From the NCBI RefSeq assembly GCF_017502485.1, contig NZ_JAFVUX010000020.1, positions 62,001 through 126,000 on the forward strand: a stretch of 64,000 bases of DNA. Direction: 5' to 3'. Source of the DNA: Helicobacter sp. (lineage in GTDB: Bacteria > Campylobacterota > Campylobacteria > Campylobacterales > Helicobacteraceae). The notes under the pieces are model-generated. The model did not search any database. It was not told where the DNA came from and worked only from the letters and a program-made list of their open reading frames with translations. A program made the position numbers and the translations under genes. Below, one piece after another: positions 10,522 through 20,577 of this stretch (within the stretch, counting starts at the first letter, position 1; every line of letters starts with the position of its first letter).

Positions 10522-11375
10522 TATTTCCTTCTTTCAAGGCGAATTTTTTTCGCCCTAGCAATGTCTTTGACAAAAAGAGCCTTAGAAGCATCCATATAGA
10601 GCCCTTCACTCTCCTCTCCAATTGCATCAAGCTTAGAGAAGCTACGCGCATCATTAGGATCTACACGCGCACTATCGCGCTGCTCTGCTCCTATCACTTC
10701 TCTATACTCCTTGCCAAAGATTTTATCAATCTCATACCAAGCAGCATATTCATCGCCCTGCAAAGGGTAAGAGCGACGCAGGGGATGCCCCACCCAATCC
10801 TTTGGCATAAGCAGACGGGTAAGGTTTGGGTGATTGACAAACCTTATGCCAAGCATATCATACGCCTCTCGCTCGCTCCACAAAGCCAGAGAAAAAATCG
10901 AAGAAATAGAGTCCATTTGCTCATTTTCACCAAGGTAGCATTTTACACGCACACGCCGCTTATCATCAAAGCCTTCTTGTACAGAATGCAACTGATAGAA
11001 CATCTCAAAGCGATTGTCTTTAGCGAGCATATCAACTGCACTCATCTCGCTAAGCACTTCATAGCCTAGGCTTTTAAGCTTTGTTAATACCCCTACAATA
11101 TCATCTTTACACACCCAAAACACTGCTACTCCAAGCTCGACATACACCCTATCAATCCTAAAACTATAGGCTAGATGATTGTAGATAACCTCCCACGCGC
11201 TCCCTTGTATGGGCAGCTTTATTGTCTCTATAGGCTGATAGAATCTAGGTGTATGTGTGGGCTTTCTTTGCACATCAATATGCGCCGAATGCTCTGGTTT
11301 TACGGGAGCATGGGTAGTAGATGGCAAGAGATAGTCATAATCCTGCTGGGGATTTTGGGTATTTTCACTAGACAT
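10521..11375 (-). CDS. nuoC: NADH-quinone oxidoreductase subunit C
   Basis: 30-kDa-type subunit, 284 aa, separate from NuoD (not fused as in E. coli). The signature [19 protein letters not shown] followed by [20 protein letters not shown] is complete. An N-terminal extension of about 60 residues (rich in Gln, Pro, His, Thr) precedes the domain, and a C-terminal tail of about 60 residues follows it. It lies 29 bp after nuoB and is coupled to nuoD. Confidence 0.95.
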   Translation of the reverse strand: MSSENTQNPQQDYDYLLPSTTHAPVKPEHSAHIDVQRKPTHTPRFYQPIETIKLPIQGSAWEVIYNHLAYSFRIDRVYVELGVAVFWVCKDDIVGVLTKLKSLGYEVLSEMSAVDMLAKDNRFEMFYQLHSVQEGFDDKRRVRVKCYLGENEQMDSISSIFSLALWSEREAYDMLGIRFVNHPNLTRLLMPKDWVGHPLRRSYPLQGDEYAAWYEIDKIFGKEYREVIGAEQRDSARVDPNDARSFSKLDAIGEESEGLYMDASKALFVKDIARAKKIRLERRK

Positions 11376-11404
11376 ACTCTCTCCTTAACTCTCTAAAATC
11401 TAGC

Positions 11405-11911
11405 CTATATGATCCGCTTTGCCTTCGGTGGCAATGCTTTGCTAGAGCGGATTTTGCGCTGCAAGACTAGAAGTGCGTATTGCAAGGTCTCTGGGCGAGG
11501 TGCGCAACCGGGCAAATAAATATCCACGGGGATAATCCTATCTACCCCCTGCACGGTGGAGTAGGTATTAAACATACCGCCTGTATTTGCACAACTCCCC
11601 ATAGAAATCACCCATTTTGGCTCGGGCATTTGGTCATAAAGTCGCCGCGTAAATTCTGCGTGCTTTTTGGTCAAAGTGCCTGCAATAATCATCACATCAC
11701 TCTGTCTAGGAGAAGCACGGAAAATCGTGCCAAATCGGTCAAAGTCAAAGCGACTCCCACCAGTTGCCATCATCTCTATTGCACAACACGCTAGTCCATA
11801 AGTCATAGGCCAAAGCGAGTTGCTCCGCCCCCAATTTAGTAGTTTATCCAATGTGCCAAGTGCAACAGGCACACCCATAGCCTGCAAGTCTTTTACTCCA
11901 TATTCTGCCAT
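11405..11911 (-). CDS. nuoB: NADH-quinone oxidoreductase subunit B
   Basis: PSST-type subunit holding cluster N2, 168 aa. Cluster ligands are visible in [12 protein letters not shown] (tandem Cys), [10 protein letters not shown] and [11 protein letters not shown]. The ATG at 11911 ([10 protein letters not shown]) is chosen for the AAGGGGG upstream. It lies inside the end of nuoA, an overlap of 19 bp. A start 21 nt earlier would add MEEGGIA without support. Confidence 0.96.
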   Translation of the reverse strand: MAEYGVKDLQAMGVPVALGTLDKLLNWGRSNSLWPMTYGLACCAIEMMATGGSRFDFDRFGTIFRASPRQSDVMIIAGTLTKKHAEFTRRLYDQMPEPKWVISMGSCANTGGMFNTYSTVQGVDRIIPVDIYLPGCAPRPETLQYALLVLQRKIRSSKALPPKAKRII

Positions 11912-12378
11912 CGCAATGCCCCCTTCTTCCACGCATAAGTCAGTCCCACAACAAGCAGTAGGACAAAGCTTACCATCTCAACAAACACAAACAATCCTAG
12001 CCCACTTGCGACAAAACTCTTATACACTACAGCCCAAGGGATCATAAACACCACTTCAATATCAAATAGCACAAACAAAAGCGCGATGATGAAAAAATGG
12101 TGAGAAATTTTGGCTGGCTGCTTGATTGGCACGGGTCCACACTCATAAGGTGCCATCTTTAGCTTTTCATTGTTTTTTCTAGCAAGCTTGCGGGAGATAA
12201 ATCGCTGGATTTTAAGTGTATAGTTAAACGCAACAAAGCTTAACACAAATAAAACAAACACCCCAAAATACGCGTGATCAGTAAATACCGATGAAGCTTG
12301 CGTGCTAGCAAAATATTTTACGCCCACAAGCTCTGGCGCAAACTCTTGTAGTTGCTCTACAGAATCTAAGGCAGACAT
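11893..12378 (-). CDS. nuoA: NADH-quinone oxidoreductase subunit A
   Basis: First gene of the operon, 161 aa, three membrane helices. The conserved [20 protein letters not shown] loop and the following helix with [17 protein letters not shown] identify it. The ATG at 12378 (MSALDSVEQ) has AAGGAG 5 nt upstream; an in-frame ATG at 12429 would add 17 residues and has no ribosome site. The N-terminal 40 residues before the first helix are longer than in E. coli. Confidence 0.94.
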   Translation of the reverse strand: MSALDSVEQLQEFAPELVGVKYFASTQASSVFTDHAYFGVFVLFVLSFVAFNYTLKIQRFISRKLARKNNEKLKMAPYECGPVPIKQPAKISHHFFIIALLFVLFDIEVVFMIPWAVVYKSFVASGLGLFVFVEMVSFVLLLVVGLTYAWKKGALRWQNME

Positions 12379-12445
12379 ATTACTCCTTGTATCAAGGTAG
12401 GTAAGTAATGCTAGGGTATCTCTATGCATAGCTAAATGAAATTAA

Positions 12446-12451
12446 ATTTTA
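12446..12451 (-). promoter_or_regulatory. possible -10 element of the nuo operon
   Basis: In the 176-bp gap upstream of nuoA, the minus strand reads GGTTTAAAATTTAAT. TAAAAT here is the best -10-like hexamer and would give a leader of about 60 nt before the nuoA AAGGAG. No convincing -35 is seen, which is usual in Helicobacter. This is inference from sequence pattern only. Confidence 0.3.
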
Positions 12452-12554
12452 AACCGAAAAAGTTTAATAGAATCTTAACTTTTATGTAATTTGGAGCAAA
12501 CAAAATCCTAGCCCTAGAGAGTCATACACCCTAGCTATAAGCTTTTCCTAGATT

Positions 12555-13559
12555 CTAGTAGGCAAACGCCTTTGCATAAAATCTCTCCAGCTGCCTAATC
12601 TCACGCTCGCTAAAGCCACATTGCAGTCGTGCTTTGGTATTTGGGGTCTTGCCACATAGATTAAAGCTTGTAAATTTTGCACACAATGCTAAAAACACTT
12701 GCTCGCTTATGTCACTAGTCACTTGAGTGTGCCCTAGCCCATTCTCTTGCTCTTGCGTAGGCACAAACTCTTCCCATATCTTGCTTACCCTAGAATCTAA
12801 CTGCCCATAGCGCAAAAGTACCTGCACATCTGCTCGTATAGATTCTGCTATGCGCGCTGGCAAGGTAGATTCCACAGCTTGGTGGCGAGATGATAAAGCA
12901 CTGCAAAGTGCGAATTTCCACCAGCGATCCCCCTTGCTTACATGCCCTATTTCATCACGCAAGATACACTGCAACACTTCATCGATTTTGCCAAACATTG
13001 GGTGCTTAGAGGCAGCAAACTTGCGCGAGACAAAAGGGTTGGCATCAAGCCCACGCGCTTCAAGCCCCCTATGCACCACACCCATACGATAAAGTAAGCT
13101 TGCATTAGTCTCAAAACTTGCCATATAGAGATTACTATGCACAGCAAAGTCCCCATACCGCGCTCCAAACTCCCCAAGCAAACCATCTAGGAGAAAAAAG
13201 TGCCTAAACTCTTCTTCTGCCACTCCTAGCCAATCTGCATAATACTCGTATGGCAGGTGGCGAAACCTATAAGCAGAATCTAGTGCTAGCGTTACTGCAC
13301 TGTATTCTATATGGGCGATTGCGTGCAATGCTCTAGCAAATCCGCTACTAGATTCTAGCTTGCCTTGCTTAATGAGGCGCGCGGGCTTTATGGGGGCGCA
13401 AGTATAGGGCGCGATGGATTCTATGGGTAAGTGGTGTGCAATTGTTAGCCTATGGGATAAAAAGTCTTCATACAAATCCAAGAACAACAAATGCTTTGAT
13501 CGCATATCTTTAGTAGCTAGCACACACCCTAACCTAGTGAAAAACTCCTGCACACTCAA
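12555..13559 (-). CDS. DUF455 ferritin-like protein
   Basis: 334 aa. Pattern of a four-helix ferritin-like di-iron fold: AHIEYSAVTLALD near residue 84, EEEFRHFFLLDG, RGLEARGLD, and RDEIGHVSKGDRWW. These E..H and E..RH pairs match the DUF455 family, whose biochemical role is not established. No signal peptide, so probably cytoplasmic. It follows thiE by 12 bp on the same strand and is probably cotranscribed with it. Confidence 0.85.
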   Translation of the reverse strand: MSVQEFFTRLGCVLATKDMRSKHLLFLDLYEDFLSHRLTIAHHLPIESIAPYTCAPIKPARLIKQGKLESSSGFARALHAIAHIEYSAVTLALDSAYRFRHLPYEYYADWLGVAEEEFRHFFLLDGLLGEFGARYGDFAVHSNLYMASFETNASLLYRMGVVHRGLEARGLDANPFVSRKFAASKHPMFGKIDEVLQCILRDEIGHVSKGDRWWKFALCSALSSRHQAVESTLPARIAESIRADVQVLLRYGQLDSRVSKIWEEFVPTQEQENGLGHTQVTSDISEQVFLALCAKFTSFNLCGKTPNTKARLQCGFSEREIRQLERFYAKAFAY

Positions 13560-13571
13560 TCCTTAAAACAC

Positions 13572-14243
13572 TTAGTGATACTCTAGCGCATTTTGTAATG
13601 CCTTGACATTATGTGCAATAAATTCTGTGTAGGACTGTAAGCCTTTAAGGCTAGAATCTAGCAGACCTCCACCCCATAGAGATCCTATCACTGCGTGCAT
13701 ATCGGCGATTTTTAGCAGCTGGATATTACTAGTGCTAATCCCACCAATTGCACAAATTGGGAGAGTTAGCTCAGCTTTAGCCCGAGCTAGAATCTCTAGC
13801 GACGCACGCGGGGCATTTGGCTTAGTTGATGATGGGAAAAACGCTCCAAACGCCACATAATCCACACCCATAGATTCTAGGAATTTTGCCCTTTGCAAAT
13901 CCCCATAGCTTGAGACTCCTAAAATCCCTTTAAATCTTTGACGCACGCGAGAGAGAGCGCTTTGAGAGCTGGCATCATCTCTACCAATATGCAAAGCTTT
14001 GGCATTAAGCTTTAGTGCTAGTTCTAACCTATCATTTAGCACAAAGAGTGCGCCATAGTGCTCACATAGCTCTAAAAGCTCTTTGGCATAGGGGTAGAGC
14101 CACTCATCACTATGGGTTTTATCGCGTAGTTGGAAAATTTTCACCCCTGCTTTAAGTGCAGATTCTACGCATAATGGCAGAATCTCGTAGGGTGTTACTA
14201 ACTCATTAGAAATCGCATAAATACCACACAAGCTAGATCCCAT
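13572..14243 (-). CDS. thiE: thiamine-phosphate synthase family protein
   Basis: 223 aa TIM-barrel protein that would join the HMP and thiazole moieties to form thiamine phosphate. Seen: FQLRDK (diphosphate-binding beta strand), LNDRLELALKLNAKALHIGRDD, GVSSYG, VAFGAFFPSSTKPNA and PICAIGGIS. The LHIGRDD replaces the usual LGQxD wording, so a TenI-like thiazole tautomerase cannot be fully excluded. No TPP riboswitch was recognised in the 122 bp upstream. Confidence 0.82.
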   Translation of the reverse strand: MGSSLCGIYAISNELVTPYEILPLCVESALKAGVKIFQLRDKTHSDEWLYPYAKELLELCEHYGALFVLNDRLELALKLNAKALHIGRDDASSQSALSRVRQRFKGILGVSSYGDLQRAKFLESMGVDYVAFGAFFPSSTKPNAPRASLEILARAKAELTLPICAIGGISTSNIQLLKIADMHAVIGSLWGGGLLDSSLKGLQSYTEFIAHNVKALQNALEYH

Positions 14244-14365
14244 ATATATCCTTACACATTAAGGCTTTAGACTCTGTATTGTAGCAAAGACTTCTACACA
14301 GCCAAATCTAAAGCTAGAATCTAGCTTGCACTTTGGTATTAGATCTACCTAGCTAAAGCTAGGGC

Positions 14366-16560
14366 TTAAAAATCTGCACGCAAGCTTAGCCAATAGTTTC
14401 TACTTGGTAAGATTCTTTGGTATCTGTTTTGCGCGGAGTTGTTGCTACCTGCAGCATAATCCATAAAATACACATCAAAGAGATTATTTACTGCAAAAGT
14501 TAGTGCGTAGTGCTTAGCGAATTTATAAGTAGCTGCTACATCAACGATCTGATAGTCTTTGTAGTATTTGCCTACAATTTGTCTTACATTGGTGCGCGAG
14601 TTAGCCCCTGCAAAAGGTGTGGGTGTTTCAAACTTCCCACTCCAGCGCACATAGATACTAAAATCTCGCCATTGGTATTTGGGCGTTAGGGTGAAGCTAT
14701 GGCGCGGGATGGAGTTAATCGGCTCGCCTTTGCTTGCGCCACTTAGGGCTTGTGTGTAGGTGTAGCTATAATTTGCATCAAGGGATACCCCATACCACGG
14801 CTTAATTTTCGCGCCAAACTCTAAGCCCGTCACAAGCGATCGCTCGATATTGCGATAGGTGTTACAAGTACCACTAGCGCAAATTTGGTTAATCCCGGGG
14901 ATTTGTGTATTACTTGCGCCTGTTATGCTTAGAGTTTCGATTTGGTTGTTAAAATCTGTGTAGTAGCCCGTTAAGATAAACATCGCTGGATTGGTATCAA
15001 TAATAGCACTTAGCTCATAATTCCAGCTTTGCTCTGGTCTTAGGTTTGGGTTACCATAAGTAGTAGTGCTGCCGTTACTGGTATCTGTGCTAACCACCCC
15101 ATCAATGCTCTGCAAAAGCGTGGGGACTAGCATCCCACTTGCGACCCCGGTTTTAAAGGTAAGCCACCTAGTAGGATTGTAATTGACATAAAAGCGTGGG
15201 TTTAGCGTGTTGAAGAATCTATCACTATAATTAAAGCGCACACCAAGCGTGGCGTTAATGTATTGGTTGATAAGATAGCTCCCCTCAGCAAAAGCAGCAG
15301 CTTGATTTTGGTGCATATTCCTCCACCTTGAAGAAATTGTCCCAACTAAATTCTCATAATGGTAGAAAACACCGCCATTAAAGGTGATCACACCATAATC
15401 TTCTAGGTCAAAGTTATGTGTATAAACGCTTTGGGCGATCGCAGTTTGGGCTATGCGCTCATTTGCCCAATTGATATACCCGCCCCGATTCCCACCAACA
15501 GGGACATTAGCGTGCGGGGCTATAAGATTGAGAGAGTGCTGCACATAGCTAGAGAGCTTCCCCCACTCATAATCCCCCTCGTGGTTTAGCACGGAATTGA
15601 CCTTAAAAAGCTCTTGAATAGAAGTTATCGCTCGACTAGAAGTATTAAGCGAGCCAAGACGACCATTATAAACTTCAGAATCTAAGTAGATATAGTCGCG
15701 TTTTGTAGGCGTATAGTTGAGTCTAAAGCCTCCGTTAAAGTTGTGCGAGCCTGTGGAAGAGTGTGTAGCATAGGGGTTATTATTATTGTTTGATGTTACC
15801 CAAGAAGGTCTTAGAAATTTATTAGCTTCATTAAACCGCCCTGAAGCACGCAAATTTAGAGAAAGCTTATCTTTAATGAGCGGGGTGTTGATATAGGCGT
15901 TTGCACCATAGGCGTTGCCCCACTCACTACCTGGCTCAAACATTTTAGATTCTAACTGAACTCCGCTTGCAAGCTTACTGGTGTGCTTCTTGGTGATGAT
16001 ATTGATAACCCCACCCATCGCATCGCTTCCATAAATGATAGAGGCAGGACCGCGGACTACTTCTATTTTTTCTATCATCGAAGGTGGTGGTATAAAGGAG
16101 GTTTGATTCCCAAATCCGTTTTGCACAAAGCCACGCGTGGTGTTTTGCCTCTTGCCATCGATCAAAATAAGCGTGTATGCCGAGCCAAGTCCGCGCATAG
16201 TGATGGTGTTTTGCCCTGTTTTATCCTGCTCGACATAAACCCCGGGGACATCTTGCACCGCATCACCAAGATCGCGAATAGGTCGCGTTAGAATCTCTTC
16301 TCTGTCGATTATACTAATGCTAGCTGGAGCTTCTTTGATAGTTTGCCCATATCCAGTAGCGGTTACGACCTGCTCATCAAGACTTTTTGTCTCTACCACA
16401 TTAGCTACCTTGCTAGGCGCGCTATCGTTGTTTATAGATGTCCCCCCCCTTCTACATTTTTGCGCTTTTGCATAGAATCCTGATCAGCGACAATGGTATC
16501 ACTAAGTACAGGTAAAGGAGCGGTAATAATGCTCACCAAAAGTAACGAGAGTGTTTTCAT
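14366..16560 (-). CDS. TonB-dependent receptor, phase-OFF at a G8 tract
   Basis: Outer-membrane beta-barrel receptor, probably for a ferric siderophore or heme (CirA/CfrA-like). The ATG at 16560 has GAGGAG 5 nt upstream and encodes a signal peptide (MKTLSLLLVSIITAPLPVLS). This frame hits TAA at 16432 just after a run of eight G (16442-16449). The body is in the frame reached by adding one G: it then runs through VVTATGYGQT (TonB box region), the plug (IRDLGDAVQDVPGVYVEQ, VRGPASIIYGSDAMGG), and a long barrel ending SLRADF. With nine G the protein would be 731 aa. A GTG at 16399 could start the body without export signal, which seems non-functional. Confidence 0.88.
16442..16449 (-). repeat. 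G8 homopolymer contingency tract
   Basis: Eight consecutive G on the coding strand, 37 codons after the receptor start. Eight G places the signal peptide out of frame with the barrel; nine (or six) restores frame. Poly-G tracts of this type are established phase-variation switches in Helicobacter and Campylobacter surface genes. Confidence 0.85.
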
Positions 16561-16611
16561 AAATTCTCCTCTATCTCATAAAAATTGGTTGCTTCAAAAA
16601 TGAAACGCGTT

Positions 16612-16641
16612 ATTATAATTTAATAATAATTAAACTTATTT
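16612..16641 (-). promoter_or_regulatory. receptor promoter with Fur-box-like AT palindrome
   Basis: On the minus strand a TATAAT (16612-16617) lies about 50 bp upstream of the receptor start and overlaps a run of ATTATTAAATTATAATAA type, close to the TAATAATnATTATTA Fur box of the group. This would fit iron-repressed transcription of a siderophore receptor. The -10 is clear; the Fur assignment is inference. The rest of the 230-bp gap to 16790 holds no gene I can see. Confidence 0.45.
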
Positions 16642-16790
16642 TAAATTCTATATCCAAATATTAACTCTAGTGTGTGCCAGAATTTAAGCAAGAAAACTAG
16701 GTAGGGCTATACAAGTGGCTTGGGTAGAATCAAGCAGAATACACGCAGTGTGGGTGCTAAAAGTGGGTAAGAGTCTCCAAAGCTTTTATG

Positions 16791-18140
16791 CTAAAGCTTT
16801 TCTCGTAAGAAGCTAAAAGGTGGCAAGGGCAAGGCGAGTTTAAAAGCATTGACATTGCCGCTATGGATAGAATCTAGCTCTTTATTATCTGCTAGGCAGA
16901 TTCTATCAAATCGCATATACTGCACGCCATTTTCTATAAATATCTCTCCCAAATCACTTGTGCCACATTCCACATTTTTGCCAAAAGGCATAACAATCTC
17001 CTTTGTCTCCCCCACTCTTATAGTATGCTTACATACGGCCCACTCCCCGCTTTCATCAACTTCAGCATTGACTTGATAGCTTCCCTCGCTTATAGCAGTT
17101 TGATGATTTTGGGTGTTAAGCTTTTCATAAGGGCGATGCACAATGTAGCCATCAGTAAAGCCACGATTTTTAAGTGTTTGCAACTCATTGATATAAAAGC
17201 TAGAATCCACTTCGCTACTTGCGCCACTATAATAGCTATCAATGGCTGCACGATATGCCCTAGCAGTAATCCCTGCATAATAATTTGACTTTGTTCTACC
17301 TTCAATCTTTAACGCATCAATCGCCCCAGAATCTAAAATCTCCTTAATATGTCCGCTTAGATTCAAGTCCTTAGAGTTAAAGATATGCGTCCCCAAGCCC
17401 TCTTCCTCTTCTAGTCTCATCATCACGCCATTATCAGGGTTTTTGACATAAAATTCCTTGCCATCAAATTTCACAAGTTCATCGTTCTCCACATTTCGCA
17501 CAAAATATTCATAATCAAATCGGCAGTCATTCGCACAGCTTCCGCGGTTTGGCACGCGCCCACTTTGCAATGCAGAGATAAGACATCGCCCAGAAAAGGC
17601 AAAGCACATACTACCGTGTATAAAAATCTCAATCTCTAAGTCCGGCAAATGCTTTTTAATCTCTATTGCATCTTTTAGACTTATCTCGCGTGCCGCGACT
17701 ATGCGCTTCACTCCCATTTCATAGAAAACTTCTGCATCAAGCACATTTAGGACATTGGCTTGAGTGGATAGGTGGATAGGGATTTGCGGGGCTATTTTCT
17801 TGCTTAAGCGCACCACCCCGGGAGCTGCTACAATAAACGCATCAGGGGATAAATCAGCCATTTTAGCGATGTGAGATTCTAAGAGTTTAAGTTGAGAATT
17901 AAAAGGAAAGCCATTAATGGTAACAAATACCTTTTTACCTAGCTTATGAGCGTATTCCACGCCTTTAGCAAAGTCTTCATAGCTAAACTCCTTTCCCGCT
18001 CTTGTGCGTAGTGAGAAGTGGCTAACCCCACCATATACCGCATCCGCCCCATAAGCAAGGGCGATTTTTAGCTTATGTAAATTCCCAGCAGGGGAGAGAA
18101 GTTGCACCTTTTTGGATATACACTCTGTACTATGCTGCAT
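16791..18140 (-). CDS. U32 family peptidase / tRNA hydroxylation-type protein
   Basis: 449 aa. N-terminal LLSPAGNLHKLKIALAYGAD and the U32 signature around EIFIHGSMCFAFSGRCLISA, with the cluster of cysteines C..C..C in GRVPNRGSCANDCRFDY, are the diagnostic parts. It matches the family of H. pylori HP0169 and E. coli YegQ (TrhP); members act in tRNA wobble-uridine hydroxylation, while older annotations call them collagenases. The motif EGRTKSNYYAG is also typical. It follows cheZ, as HP0169 follows HP0170 in H. pylori. Confidence 0.9.
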   Translation of the reverse strand: MQHSTECISKKVQLLSPAGNLHKLKIALAYGADAVYGGVSHFSLRTRAGKEFSYEDFAKGVEYAHKLGKKVFVTINGFPFNSQLKLLESHIAKMADLSPDAFIVAAPGVVRLSKKIAPQIPIHLSTQANVLNVLDAEVFYEMGVKRIVAAREISLKDAIEIKKHLPDLEIEIFIHGSMCFAFSGRCLISALQSGRVPNRGSCANDCRFDYEYFVRNVENDELVKFDGKEFYVKNPDNGVMMRLEEEEGLGTHIFNSKDLNLSGHIKEILDSGAIDALKIEGRTKSNYYAGITARAYRAAIDSYYSGASSEVDSSFYINELQTLKNRGFTDGYIVHRPYEKLNTQNHQTAISEGSYQVNAEVDESGEWAVCKHTIRVGETKEIVMPFGKNVECGTSDLGEIFIENGVQYMRFDRICLADNKELDSIHSGNVNAFKLALPLPPFSFLREKL

Positions 18141-18190
18141 AATAATGTCTCATAAAAAATAATAATTCTATGGTGTAAGCGTGGCAAACA

Positions 18191-18892
18191 CTATTGCTTC
18201 GCACCAAATGAAGCAATCAACGCCTCAATATCCTCTTCATTTGCCACATCATCTTTATTGTCCCCAGCGATAAATACTGCCGAACTCACGCGCTTACTAT
18301 CATCTATCTTGCCCTCAAAGAGTGAGTTCATATATTGAGCCAACGCACGCATTACATTGATAACGCGTTCAATTTTTTGCCGATGAATATCTTGATACTG
18401 CATTAAGTCCATAGCCTGCATAGATGCGTCATTAATCTCATCTGAAGCACTTAAAATCCCTTTGATATTATCTTTGACTGATTGTGTAGATTCTAAAGCA
18501 TTCTGAAAACTTTGGATATGTGGAAACGCCACACAAAGCTTGGAGAAAAGCTCTTCTTGTGTTTCAAGGTATTGTTTAAGACTTTTGGCTTGTTTTTGAA
18601 TCTTACCCGCACTATCGCCCATAATCTCAAGCTGGTCAAAGATCTGCGTACCTTTAACTTCTGTATCTTTTGTTACTTCATCAAGCTGATGGACGACTTT
18701 GTGGTCTTCTGTCGGTGGAGGTGGTGGCCAGTGTCTTGAGGCTTGGACACGGAAATTGTCAGGGTCAAACCCATCTTTAACAGCAATCTCATCAGTCATC
18801 CCTACTGACTCTTCACTAGATTCTGGCATATCAATACTCTGCAAGCCAGAATCTCCCTCGCTCATCAATGCATCTAGCTCTTCTTGCGTCAT
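18191..18892 (-). CDS. cheZ: chemotaxis phosphatase CheZ (HP0170-type)
   Basis: 233 aa, predicted to dephosphorylate CheY-P. The C-terminal DLMQYQDIHRQKIERVINVM contains the Asp and Gln of the CheZ active-site helix (E. coli has an equivalent DLMMAQDFQDLTGQ). A long helical region (about residues 80-170) forms the expected hairpin. The last residues EEDIEALIASFGAKQ are the conserved CheY-binding tail type. The N-terminal MTQEELDALMSEGDSG resembles the N-termini of FliM/FliY CheY-binding peptides. Divergent in sequence from enterobacterial CheZ, as known for HP0170. Confidence 0.82.
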   Translation of the reverse strand: MTQEELDALMSEGDSGLQSIDMPESSEESVGMTDEIAVKDGFDPDNFRVQASRHWPPPPPTEDHKVVHQLDEVTKDTEVKGTQIFDQLEIMGDSAGKIQKQAKSLKQYLETQEELFSKLCVAFPHIQSFQNALESTQSVKDNIKGILSASDEINDASMQAMDLMQYQDIHRQKIERVINVMRALAQYMNSLFEGKIDDSKRVSSAVFIAGDNKDDVANEEDIEALIASFGAKQ

Positions 18893-18925
18893 CGCACATC
18901 CTTACACCGATTCAAAAATGGTATG

Positions 18926-18931
18926 ATTATA
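18926..18931 (-). promoter_or_regulatory. -10 element of cheZ
   Basis: TATAAT on the minus strand (context GTGTATAATCATACC), about 35 bp upstream of the cheZ ATG. It is the only good -10 in the 93-bp gap behind serA. No -35 consensus seen. Confidence 0.5.
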
Positions 18932-18985
18932 CACCACGGAAGTTTAATTTTATATGATTTAAGCACACTATAAACTGCCACCATA

Positions 18986-20566
18986 CTAGATAACTACCAT
19001 ATGTAGAGAAATGCAGGCTTCTACTTGCGCAAGCTCTTGTAGCACTTCGCTAGAGACTGCATTATCCACCAAGATCACTGCAAGCGCTTCATTTTTAGCA
19101 TTGCGAGCAAGTCGAAAATCTGCAATATTGATTTTATGCTTGCCTAGAATCTGTCCAACATTTCCTATAACACCGGGCACATCAGTGTTTTTGAAAAGTA
19201 ACATTCTTCCCTTTGGTTCAATCAATACTTCAAATTCATTAATTGCACTTAGGCGGATAATATTGTCATCAAAGACCGTCCCGGATACACTTAGGCTGCC
19301 GTTATTTGTATAGGCGGTGAGAGTGATGAGATTTTTATAAGACTTTGAGCTCTCGCTTGCTTCTTTGACGATTTCTATCCCTCTCTCCTTGGCAAGAAAA
19401 GGTGCATTTACATAGTTGATTTTATCGCCAAGAGATGGTTTTAAAACACCAACAATCGCATAAGTCTCAAGAGAATCTATATGGTTGCTAATTTCACCTT
19501 GTGCAGTAATTTTAATGGAGGTAAGCACGCTTTTATCCAACTGCGAGCAAAGAAAGCCTAGCTTTTGCGTAAGCTCCATATAATGACTAGCAAAGTCGGG
19601 AAGCTGGGTGGTGCTTGTTGGGAGATTGAGCGCATTAGGGTAGGCGATACCGCGCGCTGCCTCCATAGCAACTTGTGCAGCTTGCTTGGCAATTTCTTCT
19701 TGTGATTCTAGTGTATTTGCGCCAATATGTGGGGTAACATAGACATTTGGTAAATCTAAAAGCTTGCAGCTTGTCCCGGGTTCTTTATCAAACACATCAA
19801 TCCCAGCCCAGCGCACCTTACCACTCTGTAAGCTTTGATATAAATCATCCTCATTGTATAGCCCACCCCGCGCACAATTAATCAAAATCACTCCATCTTT
19901 CATCTTTGCTAGCTCTTTAGCGGTGATCATATTTGTGGTTTCTGCATTTTTTGGGGTATGAATTGTGATAATATCGCACGACAAAATTTTATCAAAATCT
20001 TTCACATACGATACCCCAGCATTGATCGCCTTAGATGGCAGGATATATGGATCGTATGTCAAAACTTCTGCTTCAAAAGCCTTGCAACGGATACCAACCC
20101 TAGAGCCAATATTGCCAAAGCCAATTACTCCTACTTTTTTGCCCTTAAGCTCTGTGCCATACCAATCCTCCCTTTTCCACTTTCGCTCATTTTTGAGCTG
20201 AGCATTTGCACTGGGGAAATTGCGTATAGCACTTAATATATGTGTCATTGTAAGCTCTACGGCAGCGATGGTATTAGCCGTGGGGATATTCATCACCACA
20301 ATTCCTTGTTTTGAGCAACCATCTATATCTACATTATCCACACCCACGCCAGCGCGCACCACTGCCTTAAGACTCGGCACAGCTGATAAAAACTTTTCTT
20401 TAACTGGTGTAGAGCTACGGGTAATAGCAACATCGACTTCTTGCAGTGCCTGCAGCAACTCATCTTTGGGCAAATCTGCTAAATTTAGCAAAACTATGTC
20501 GCTTTGGGATGCGAGCATATCCAAACCTTTTTGATGTATATGATCGCACACGGCTATTTTATACAT
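18986..20566 (-). CDS. serA: D-3-phosphoglycerate dehydrogenase
   Basis: 526 aa, long form of SerA, first step of serine synthesis from 3-phosphoglycerate. N-terminal substrate domain, NAD-binding motif GVIGFGNIGSRVG near residue 147, catalytic region ILINCARGGLYNEDDL and TPHIGANTLESQEE with the catalytic His. About residues 320-450 form the ASB-like domain and the last 75 residues an ACT regulatory domain (VPGVIGNVGQILGKHKINIADF). Immediately follows the HP0398-like gene. Confidence 0.95.
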   Translation of the reverse strand: MYKIAVCDHIHQKGLDMLASQSDIVLLNLADLPKDELLQALQEVDVAITRSSTPVKEKFLSAVPSLKAVVRAGVGVDNVDIDGCSKQGIVVMNIPTANTIAAVELTMTHILSAIRNFPSANAQLKNERKWKREDWYGTELKGKKVGVIGFGNIGSRVGIRCKAFEAEVLTYDPYILPSKAINAGVSYVKDFDKILSCDIITIHTPKNAETTNMITAKELAKMKDGVILINCARGGLYNEDDLYQSLQSGKVRWAGIDVFDKEPGTSCKLLDLPNVYVTPHIGANTLESQEEIAKQAAQVAMEAARGIAYPNALNLPTSTTQLPDFASHYMELTQKLGFLCSQLDKSVLTSIKITAQGEISNHIDSLETYAIVGVLKPSLGDKINYVNAPFLAKERGIEIVKEASESSKSYKNLITLTAYTNNGSLSVSGTVFDDNIIRLSAINEFEVLIEPKGRMLLFKNTDVPGVIGNVGQILGKHKINIADFRLARNAKNEALAVILVDNAVSSEVLQELAQVEACISLHMVVI

Positions 20567-20577
20567 TGGGCGTCTCC

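Noticed and set aside
10419-11069. 216-codon plus-strand frame opposite nuoC/nuoD
   Set aside because: Antisense to two certain genes; product has no recognisable feature.
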